A program made the translations under genes and the position numbers. The notes beneath the pieces are model-generated. The model saw only the letters and a program-made list of their open reading frames with translations. It did not search any database and had not been told where the DNA came from. From an uncultured Prevotella sp. (lineage in GTDB: Bacteria > Bacteroidota > Bacteroidia > Bacteroidales > Bacteroidaceae), in the NCBI GenBank assembly GCA_900762125.1, contig CAAFFL010000228.1, positions 1-14,979 of the forward strand: a stretch of 14,979 nucleotides of DNA. Direction: 5' to 3'. Shown piece after piece: positions 7,735 to 13,466 of this stretch (positions are counted from its first letter, which is position 1; the number at the start of each line of letters is the position of its first letter).

Positions 7735-8033
7735 ACTATGAAGTCAGTGAGTTCGACGAGCTCACCCTAGCCTATGCCACCAACATCCACAAGTCTCAGG
7801 GCAGCGAGTACCCGATCGTCATCGTGCCCGTACTCTTCAAGAGTTATGTCATGCTCCAGCGTAATCTCATCTATACAGCTATAACCAGGGCAAAGAAAGT
7901 CTGCATCCTCATCGGCCAGCAGCGTGCTCTGAGCTATGCCATCGGCAATGTCACGGTCAGCAAGCGCAATACCAAACTGAAAGAACGGTTGAGCCATCCA
8001 GGGACAACAGCCAGCCGACCTGTAAGCAGCTAA
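7716..8033 (+). pseudogene. 3' remnant of a RecD2-type (RecD-like) DNA helicase gene
   Basis: From about 7716 a frame reads FDGKLVDYEVSEFDELTLAY, then ATNIHKSQGSEYPIVIVPVL and later LIYTAITRAKKVCILIGQ, ending at TAA 8031-8033. These are helicase superfamily 1B motifs V (AYATxIHKSQGSEYP) and VI (YTAITRAKK) and the normal tail (ALSYAIGN) of RecD2 proteins, which are roughly 700 residues long. Only the last 105 or so codons exist here. All nucleotide-binding motifs (I-IV) are absent, so it cannot be a helicase. The first possible in-frame start, GTG at 7824, would cut into motif V. The frame differs from that of the VTC remnant immediately upstream, so no fusion protein is made. Confidence 0.8.
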
Positions 8034-8044
8034 GAGACCGAAGC

Positions 8045-8087
8045 ACAAAAAGAAGACAGGCAACAGAGATGACCCCCATTGCCTGTC
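8045..8087 (-). terminator. Rho-independent terminator of the small-RNA unit
   Basis: GACAGGCAA pairs perfectly with TTGCCTGTC (plus-strand positions 8055-8063 and 8079-8087), loop 15 nt, followed on the minus strand by TTCTTTTTG. On the plus strand there is no T run after the stem, so it works leftward only. Confidence 0.7.
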
Positions 8088-8216
8088 ACAGACCTCATCC
8101 TGCTTGTTATAGGTCTGTCAGACGTTTACGCAACTCCCGAAACTTAATCTCAGGCATGCACTAAACGGTCCCTACCAATATCTATAGTACCATGATGGTG
8201 TGTTTACCTGCTTTAC
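8045..8216 (-). ncRNA. Candidate structured small RNA of about 170 nt
   Basis: On the minus strand a promoter is followed by about 170 nt without an ORF, made of hairpins laid end to end and closed by a terminator. Hairpin A (8170 to 8121) has arms GACCGTTTAGTGCA and TGCGTAAACGTC, 12 pairs with two single-base bulges, and an inner CCTGAG/TTCGGG stem. Hairpin B (8118 to 8088) is an 8-bp perfect stem, ACAGACCT/AGGTCTGT, with a 15-nt loop. Hairpin C (8087 to 8055) is a 9-bp perfect stem with a 15-nt loop followed by TTCTTTTT. No gene lies downstream on that strand: the neighbour is the helicase remnant in the opposite direction, so this is not an attenuator leader. Size and layout would suit the Bacteroidales 6S-type RNA (Rfam Bacteroidales-1), but I cannot confirm that; it may be unrelated. 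I see no SRP RNA core motif. Confidence 0.5.
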
Positions 8217-8220
8217 GCCA

Positions 8221-8251
8221 CAAAGGTAAGAAATCTCCTCGAATCCCCCAA
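8221..8251 (-). promoter_or_regulatory. Bacteroidetes promoter for the small-RNA unit
   Basis: On the minus strand: TTG (8251-8249), a 20-nt spacer, then TACCTTTG (8228-8221). Both boxes and the spacing fit the Bacteroides consensus. Transcription would begin near 8216. It faces away from the plus-strand promoter at 8287. Confidence 0.65.
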
Positions 8252-8286
8252 GCACAAAAATAAGGAATCAAAAATCCCCGAAAATC

Positions 8287-8318
8287 TTTGGAACATAACC
8301 AAGAATTGCCTATCTTTG
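8287..8318 (+). promoter_or_regulatory. Bacteroidetes promoter for the basic-protein/macro operon
   Basis: TTTG (8287-8290), a 20-nt spacer, then TATCTTTG (8311-8318): an excellent match to the Bacteroides -33/-7 consensus. Expected start of transcription is near 8323-8325, giving a leader of about 60 nt. The spacer contains TTGG-N7-CCAA (8288-8302), overlapping the -33 box, which could be an operator. Confidence 0.75.
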
Positions 8319-8321
8319 CTC

Positions 8322-8387
8322 ATGCCATCATACGAAGACAAAGATGCCAACATGGTTAAGAACTTAAATCAGAAGGACAGCTTATGA
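8322..8387 (+). other. Short leader ORF overlapping the start of the basic-protein gene
   Basis: ATG at 8322 gives 21 codons (MPSYEDKDANMVKNLNQKDS and Leu), stopping at TGA 8385-8387, which overlaps the ATG of the 69-residue gene (TTATGA). The predicted transcription start is at or just after this ATG; the internal ATG at 8352 would still give an 11-codon ORF. It could couple translation or be chance. Confidence 0.25.
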
Positions 8388-8593
8388 AATACGGAATGCG
8401 AACACCGTCCTTAAAGCGCAGTTTCAGCGCCAGATCCACCGGCAGCGCCAAGCGTGCCATCAAGAAAGCCATCATCCCAGGCTACGGCCGTAAGGGTATG
8501 GGCATTCTTCACCCGAAGAAAGCTGTGTACAATCGTGTCTACAGACGGGCCACCTTCGGTCTGGGCGACATCCTGAAAGCCCTCTTCAAATAA
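8384..8593 (+). CDS. Small, very basic protein of unknown function (69 aa)
   Basis: 69 residues with about 20 Lys/Arg and a single acidic residue (Asp62), so a nucleic-acid or ribosome binder is plausible, but that is inference. The N-terminal third is rich in Ser/Arg/Lys (TPSLKRSFSARSTGSAKRAI), followed by a glycine-rich turn (PGYGRKGMGILHPKKA, about 32-47) and an aromatic end (VYNRVYRRATFGLGDILK). From memory, similar short basic proteins with a PGYGKKG...PKKAxYNxVY pattern occur in Firmicutes and Bacteroidota genomes, often near mobile DNA; I cannot check this. Unusually for this window, a Shine-Dalgarno-like AAGGA (8373-8377) lies 6 nt before the ATG. It is the first gene behind the strong promoter at 8287-8318 and ends 20 nt before the macro-domain gene. 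No signal peptide or membrane segment. Confidence 0.75.
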   Translation: MKYGMRTPSLKRSFSARSTGSAKRAIKKAIIPGYGRKGMGILHPKKAVYNRVYRRATFGLGDILKALFK

Positions 8594-8613
8594 CCTGTAC
8601 ACCAAAGCCCTCG

Positions 8614-9936
8614 ATGAACACCTACTGCCCACAGATCGAGATTATCACCGGTGACATCACTAAACTTCAAGTCGATGCCATCGTCAACGCTGCCAACAAA
8701 ACCCTCCTTGGTGGCGGTGGCGTCGACGGCGCCATCCACCGTGCCGCTGGCAAAGGTCTCGTGAAGGAGTGTGCCACACTCGGAGGCTGTGAGACCGGCC
8801 AGAGCAAGATCACCGCTGCCTACAACCTCCCTTGCAGGCATGTCATCCATACAGTCGGCCCAGTATGGCATGATGGTCATTGCCATGAACCCGAGTTACT
8901 GGCCTCCTGCTACAACACCGCTCTCGACCTTGCTGAGCAGAACGGCATCACCACAATCGCCTTCCCTTGCATCAGCACGGGCGTCTACCACTTCCCGAAG
9001 GACGACGCTGCACGTATCGCACTGCACACCATCTTTGCCCGCATCAGGGACGGCTTCAAGGGCAAGGTAACGTTCTGTTGTTTCTCAAAAGAGGATGCAG
9101 AAGTCTATGAAGCCTACTTCTGGGAAGAGTCGCTGACCCTCCTTGGTCACAAGCAGGATGTCAGGATGTTCAGGCATGAAGTAGACCTGAATCCCGAAAA
9201 GCAATGGGACAAAGCCCTTGCTGTAGAAGACAAAGACAACCTGGATATTGATACCTTGCTCAACTTCATTCCGATTTGCGACAGCTATCCATTTTGGTCG
9301 AATCACTTCATGGTCAATAAAATGGACTTTGGTGAAGTCAACGACCTCTATTGTCTGGTCATCCTCTTCACCTTCCTTTCACGCGTTGAGCACAGAACCG
9401 GCTGCCCGGTGTCTCCAGATAAGACACGTGCTGTTTTGAAGGCCATCCATTCCGCTTACATATGGAACCGCTTTATCCGCTATTGCCGTACCATTGAAGA
9501 GATGCACAAACTCGGATATGAAAAGATCCGTATCAACCCTTGCATGTCACCCAATGGCTGCCCACGTTCCATCCTTACTGTGAAGTCCAACACCTCGAAG
9601 CTTTGTGGCGCCATGTGTGATGACATGATGGCTCCGCTTACCCACCTGAGCAACTACAACTTCAAAGCCTGGAACATGATGGAGCTTAGTCCATACGACA
9701 ATGCTAAGCAGTTCCTACAGGCTTACCCCGACATAGCCGCTGCCGGCCAGGGCAGAGATTCCGTCTATGCACGCTGGTATAAGCTTGTCGTGAGAAACTG
9801 CTATCTCAGGCATCTGCCATACACCTATACCGACTACTATAACTGCTTGGACGAAGGCAACATCCGTCTGACCGGTATAGGGGATCGCAGGTTGCCATTC
9901 CCGCCACCCGGAGACAGTGACAAATTCGATTATTAA
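8614..9936 (+). CDS. Macro-domain ADP-ribose hydrolase with unknown C-terminal domain
   Basis: 440 residues. Residues 1 to about 178 are a complete macro domain of the YmdB/MacroD type: GDITK (13-17), DAIVNAAN (21-28), GGGGVDGAIHRAAG (33-46, with the catalytic-type Asp38), ECATLGGCETG (52-62), HVIHTVGPVW (76-85) and PCISTGVYHFP (118-128). Such domains remove ADP-ribose from protein or nucleic acid, or deacetylate O-acetyl-ADP-ribose; all key residues are present, so activity is expected. Residues 180-440 form a second domain that I do not recognise; it has four cysteines spaced C310-x5-C316-x14-C331-x3-C335 and many aromatics. No signal peptide, so cytoplasmic. By hand count 9181-9480 is 47% GC against 57% for 11221-11520 in the GH97 gene, a hint of separate origin. 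No DarT-like toxin gene adjoins it. It ends 12 nt before the rhodanese gene. Confidence 0.88.
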   Translation: MNTYCPQIEIITGDITKLQVDAIVNAANKTLLGGGGVDGAIHRAAGKGLVKECATLGGCETGQSKITAAYNLPCRHVIHTVGPVWHDGHCHEPELLASCYNTALDLAEQNGITTIAFPCISTGVYHFPKDDAARIALHTIFARIRDGFKGKVTFCCFSKEDAEVYEAYFWEESLTLLGHKQDVRMFRHEVDLNPEKQWDKALAVEDKDNLDIDTLLNFIPICDSYPFWSNHFMVNKMDFGEVNDLYCLVILFTFLSRVEHRTGCPVSPDKTRAVLKAIHSAYIWNRFIRYCRTIEEMHKLGYEKIRINPCMSPNGCPRSILTVKSNTSKLCGAMCDDMMAPLTHLSNYNFKAWNMMELSPYDNAKQFLQAYPDIAAAGQGRDSVYARWYKLVVRNCYLRHLPYTYTDYYNCLDEGNIRLTGIGDRRLPFPPPGDSDKFDY

Positions 9937-9948
9937 CGCACCAACGAT

Positions 9949-10341
9949 ATGCAAATGAAGAACTTTATTCTCTCAGCCCTAGCAGCCATCGGCCTCTTCA
10001 CGGGCTGCAACGCACAAAGCCAGGTGAAGGTGCTTGTCCCCGAGGCTTTCATCACCGCAGTGGAAGGCGACACCACCGCCGTCATTCTCGATGTCCGTCG
10101 GCCCTCGGAGTACGCCGAAGGTCACCTGGCCAAAGCCATCAACATCGACTGGTTGAACCAGGAGGCTTTCAGCAAAGCCCTGCCCACGCTGGACAAGCGC
10201 CGCACCTACTATGTCTACTGTCGCAGTGGCCGCCGCAGCAACGCCGCCGCAACGAAGATGCAGGACGAAGGCTTCAAGGTCTTCGACATGGCCGGCGGCT
10301 ACCTCCGCTGGACAGCCGAGCAACGTCCGGTAGTAAAGTAA
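9949..10341 (+). CDS. Rhodanese-like domain lipoprotein
   Basis: 130 residues. The first 20 form a lipoprotein signal peptide ending in GLFTGC (lipidated Cys20); Met1 or Met3 may be the start. The rest is a single rhodanese domain: VILDVRRPSEYAEGHLAKAI (45-64, the CH2-type DVRxxxEYxxGHxxxA motif), YYVYCRSGRRSNAAATKM (87-104) with active-site Cys91, and the final FDMAGGYLRW. The CRSGRRS loop has the usual six residues after the cysteine, so sulfur transfer is plausible, in the periplasm rather than the cytoplasm. It lies 12 nt after the macro-domain gene and 22 nt before the GH97 gene, so it is probably part of one transcript. Confidence 0.92.
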   Translation: MQMKNFILSALAAIGLFTGCNAQSQVKVLVPEAFITAVEGDTTAVILDVRRPSEYAEGHLAKAINIDWLNQEAFSKALPTLDKRRTYYVYCRSGRRSNAAATKMQDEGFKVFDMAGGYLRWTAEQRPVVK

Positions 10342-10363
10342 ATCGATTCAAGATCATAACCTT

Positions 10364-12289
10364 ATGCTTAAGATGAAGAGAATACTGTTGACAGTTTTTT
10401 GCTGTCTTGCTGCCATGGGCGTCTCCGCGCAGGAGATCATGTCACCAGACGGGCATATCCGCTTTTCGGTAACATGCGCTGATACACTGTCCTACACCGT
10501 AAGCTATGACGACAAGACGCTTATCACCCCGTCTGTCCTCGGCTTCGAGCTCAAGGACGAGGCTCTTTTGGGACGTGGCATGACGGTAGCCAAACGGAAG
10601 ACATTTACTGAAGAACACGAACGCTGGACGCCAGTGGTGAAGAACCGCCATGCTGTGGTGGACATAACATGGAACCGGATGTTGCTGACCTTTGCCGAGC
10701 CGGGCGACGCCCGTCGTCAGATGCAGCTTGAGGTGAAAGCCTTTGACGAAGGTGTCGCCTTCCGTTATCACCTCTATGGCAATGCCACGCTCACCGACCG
10801 CGCCATCACCCGTGAGCTGACGGAGTTCAGTATCCCTGAGGGTAGCCAGGCCTATGTCGCCAACCATGAGCATTTCGTCTCTTCGCAGGAGAAAGAGTTT
10901 GTGAAGATGCCCGCGTCAGCGATGACGCAGGATATGCTCGCCGGCCTGCCCCTGCTCGTCGAGGTTTCCCCCGACGCATGGCTCGCCATAACCGAGGCCA
11001 ATATCGATGACTATCCCGGATTCCATATCCGCCATGTCGGCGGGCGACTGACTACATGTCTGGCTCCCTGGCCTGGCGAGGCTGAGGACAGCGGAGTGAA
11101 GGCACGCTTTGGCGATGACTGCTGGACTCCATGGCGTGTGGTGCTCATCGGTAAATCTGCGGGACGGTTCATGGAGAGCGAGATCATCCGCACGCTGAAC
11201 CCGCCCTGTCAGTTGACTGACACAAGCTGGATCCGTCCGGGTCTCTGCGCCTGGGACCACTGGTGGAGTGGCGAGGTGAAGATGGAGACTCCCGTTATCA
11301 AGGAATATATCAACCTAGCAGCCAAGGAGCACTGGCCGTATATGCTCATCGACTGGCAGTGGTATGGTCCGTTCAACAAGCCCGAGGCAGACATCACGAC
11401 GCCTGCCTCGCAGCTGGACTGGCAGACCATCCTCAGCTATGCGAAGCAGAAGGGTGTGCAGTTGTGGCTGTGGCTCTACAGCAGCGATGCGAACCGCAAT
11501 GATGCCTACAAGAAGGCCTTCCCGCTCTATCACAAGTGGGGTATCGCCGGTGTGAAGATCGATTTTATGGACCGCGAGGACCAATATATGGTGAACTGGT
11601 ACCGCCGCATCGTCGCCGAGGCAGCTAAAAACCATCTGATGATCGACCTTCACGGTGCCTATAAGCCCGACGGCATCGAGCGTACCTATCCCAACTTCCT
11701 GACACGCGAAGGTGTGATGGGCAACGAGTATAACAAATGGGGCGACGGCCTCACTGCCGAGCATAATGTGAAGCTCGCCTATACCCGTGTGGTGGCCGGA
11801 CCGATGGACTATACCCCCGGCGGGTTCCTGAACGTGGCGCGCAAGGACTACAAAGCCCAGACCCCTACCCTAGTTCCCAACACCCGTGCCGCCGAACTCT
11901 CGAAGTTCATCATCTATGAGAGCCCGTTCACCGTTGTCTGTGACCATCCGAAGCATATCCTCGGGCAGGTCGGAGCCGACTTCCTCAGTGCCCTGCCATC
12001 AGAATGGGATGACACCCGTTTTCTGCAGGGTACGCCCGATACCTTTGTCGCCCTGGCGCGCCGTCATGGCGATATATGGTATGTCGGCGTGATGAATGAC
12101 TCCGAGAAACGTACCGTCATGCTCGATATGCGCTGGCTCGGTGACGGCACCTATGCCGTGGAGAGCTGGACAGATGGCAATACACCTGCTGATGCTGTTC
12201 ACAAGACCACGAACCTGAAGGCCGGTCGACAGCTTAAGGTAAAGCTTAGCAGCAACGGCGGCGCCGTCTTCCGTATCACCCGAAGATGA
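10364..12289 (+). CDS. GH97 glycoside hydrolase, retaining (alpha-galactosidase-like) type
   Basis: 641 residues with a signal peptide (MLKMKRILLTVFCCLAAMGVSAQ; Met4 may be the start). The N-terminal GH97 beta-supersandwich covers about 24-280, the TIM barrel about 285-550, and a C-terminal beta domain the rest. GH97 has an inverting branch (SusB, alpha-glucosidase) and a retaining branch (alpha-galactosidase). Here GVKIDFMDRED (396-406) carries Asp400 at the nucleophile position of the retaining branch, and Glu455 in GNEYNKW lies 55 residues later, the same spacing as the known retaining enzyme's Asp415/Glu470. HGAYKPDGIERTYPN (430-444) lacks the glutamate of the SusB HDxYRPT region. Alpha-galactosidase or a related alpha-glycosidase acting in the periplasm is therefore the better guess. 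The last codons overlap a possible early start of the epimerase frame (ATGA); the likely epimerase start is 41 nt later. Confidence 0.92.
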   Translation: MLKMKRILLTVFCCLAAMGVSAQEIMSPDGHIRFSVTCADTLSYTVSYDDKTLITPSVLGFELKDEALLGRGMTVAKRKTFTEEHERWTPVVKNRHAVVDITWNRMLLTFAEPGDARRQMQLEVKAFDEGVAFRYHLYGNATLTDRAITRELTEFSIPEGSQAYVANHEHFVSSQEKEFVKMPASAMTQDMLAGLPLLVEVSPDAWLAITEANIDDYPGFHIRHVGGRLTTCLAPWPGEAEDSGVKARFGDDCWTPWRVVLIGKSAGRFMESEIIRTLNPPCQLTDTSWIRPGLCAWDHWWSGEVKMETPVIKEYINLAAKEHWPYMLIDWQWYGPFNKPEADITTPASQLDWQTILSYAKQKGVQLWLWLYSSDANRNDAYKKAFPLYHKWGIAGVKIDFMDREDQYMVNWYRRIVAEAAKNHLMIDLHGAYKPDGIERTYPNFLTREGVMGNEYNKWGDGLTAEHNVKLAYTRVVAGPMDYTPGGFLNVARKDYKAQTPTLVPNTRAAELSKFIIYESPFTVVCDHPKHILGQVGADFLSALPSEWDDTRFLQGTPDTFVALARRHGDIWYVGVMNDSEKRTVMLDMRWLGDGTYAVESWTDGNTPADAVHKTTNLKAGRQLKVKLSSNGGAVFRITRR

Positions 12290-12330
12290 CGTCATCTGCA
12301 CTATCCACCTTATATAAATATAAGACTGAC

Positions 12331-13449
12331 ATGAAACACATTCTTTTCCTAACCGTCACCATGCTGCTTATGACTGCCACAGCCATCGGTCAGACGCTTA
12401 CCCGCTCCGGGCTGGATCCTGCCCGTTTCGACAGCATTATAGACGGCAGTGCGACACGGCTCATCGTGCTTAAGACAGACAATGGCACTGAGGCCTGCGT
12501 CACGAACTATGGTGCCCGTCTGGTGTCGCTCATGGAACCCGACGCCCATGGGCACCTCACCGATATCGTCCTCGGCTATGACAACCTACACAGCTATGTC
12601 ACGCGCGGACAGAACTTCGGCGCCACCGTAGGACGTTACATCGGCCGTATCAAGGGTCCGCAGTTCACTCTTGACGGCCAGACCTACCGCCTCCAGGACG
12701 ATGGCAAGGGCCATATCTCCCATGGCGGCAAGCCCGGCTTTGCCAACAGAGTGTGGGATGTGGTGAGTGTAAGCCGTAACAGCGTCACGCTGAGGTATGT
12801 GTCTCCCGATGGAGAGAACGGCTTTCCCGGCGAGCTCACCGTGACGCTCACCTACACCCTTAGCGCTGATGCGCTGGACATCGACTTCAAGGCCATGCCG
12901 ACGAAGCCGACCGTGTTGAACCTCAGTAACCACTCTTTCTTCAACCTCTCTGGTGACGCCCGCACTGACATCCTCAACGAGGAGCTCTGGGTGGACAGCC
13001 GCCGCATCGCCTGCTATGACGGCAAGAAGAATGTCGACGGCACGTTCCGCAAGGTGGCGCGCACCGCCTTCGACTTCCGTCGACCGCGTATGATCGGCGA
13101 GCGTATCGGCTGGGATGACAGTCAGCTGAAAATCACAGGTGGCTATGACCACTGTTTCGCCCTGCGTCATGCAGGGGATCTTAGCAAGCCCGCCGCCATC
13201 CTCTATGATCCACGGAGCGGACGGCGTCTCACCGTCTACACCACGGAGCCAGCCTTGCAGGTATACTCCGGCAATGGGCTGAAGGGCACGGAGACGGGCA
13301 AGGGCGGCATCGTATACCAGCGCCGGACAGCCATCTGTCTGGAGACCATGCATTTTGCCGACTCGCCGAACCACCCAGAGTTTCCGTCTACTGTTCTCCG
13401 GCCGGGAGAGGAGTTTCATTCCCATACCATCTTCAGCTTCCGGAGATAA
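12331..13449 (+). CDS. galM: Secreted aldose 1-epimerase (mutarotase)
   Basis: 372 residues from the ATG at 12331, chosen because it opens a signal peptide (MKHILFLTVTMLLMTATAIG); the frame is open back to 12286, where an ATG overlaps the GH97 stop, but those 15 codons would mask the signal. It interconverts alpha and beta anomers of galactose/glucose. Family residues: NYGARLVSL (59-67), GATVGRYIGRI (97-107), HGG with His131, LSNHSFFNL (198-206) with catalytic His201, GGYDHCF (270-276) with Asp273, and the catalytic base Glu338 in LETMHFADSPNHPEFPS. All are present, so it should be active. It follows GH97 by 41 nt and fits handling of the released sugar in the periplasm. Confidence 0.95.
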   Translation: MKHILFLTVTMLLMTATAIGQTLTRSGLDPARFDSIIDGSATRLIVLKTDNGTEACVTNYGARLVSLMEPDAHGHLTDIVLGYDNLHSYVTRGQNFGATVGRYIGRIKGPQFTLDGQTYRLQDDGKGHISHGGKPGFANRVWDVVSVSRNSVTLRYVSPDGENGFPGELTVTLTYTLSADALDIDFKAMPTKPTVLNLSNHSFFNLSGDARTDILNEELWVDSRRIACYDGKKNVDGTFRKVARTAFDFRRPRMIGERIGWDDSQLKITGGYDHCFALRHAGDLSKPAAILYDPRSGRRLTVYTTEPALQVYSGNGLKGTETGKGGIVYQRRTAICLETMHFADSPNHPEFPSTVLRPGEEFHSHTIFSFRR

Positions 13450-13466
13450 GCAATACTTCCTGTGCT

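Larger units (their letters stand above)
8034..8383. other. 350-nt gene-free region carrying divergent promoters and a small-RNA candidate
   Basis: Between the helicase remnant and the 69-residue gene there is no protein gene longer than a 21-codon leader ORF. From left to right it holds a terminator read leftward (8045-8087), two further hairpins (8088-8118, 8121-8170), a leftward promoter (8221-8251) and a rightward promoter (8287-8318). An 11-nt direct repeat, AAGCACAAAAA, occurs at 8041-8051 and 8250-8260. I see no tRNA-like fold. Confidence 0.7.

Noticed and set aside
7716..8033. Functional small helicase-like protein starting at GTG 7824
   Set aside because: It would begin inside motif V and lack all ATP-binding motifs; a truncated remnant is the simpler reading.
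8034..8383. tRNA, SRP RNA or CRISPR array in the central gap
   Set aside because: No cloverleaf with TTC arm, no GGAA-loop SRP core, and no regularly spaced repeats were found.
8384..9936. DarT-DarG toxin-antitoxin system
   Set aside because: The macro domain suggested DarG, but the upstream gene is a 69-residue basic protein, far too short and without ADP-ribosyltransferase motifs, and the C-terminal domain is not DarG-like as far as I can tell.
12586..13425. 279-codon minus-strand open frame opposite the epimerase
   Set aside because: Antisense shadow: the plus frame has every epimerase motif; the minus product has no recognisable family or signal.
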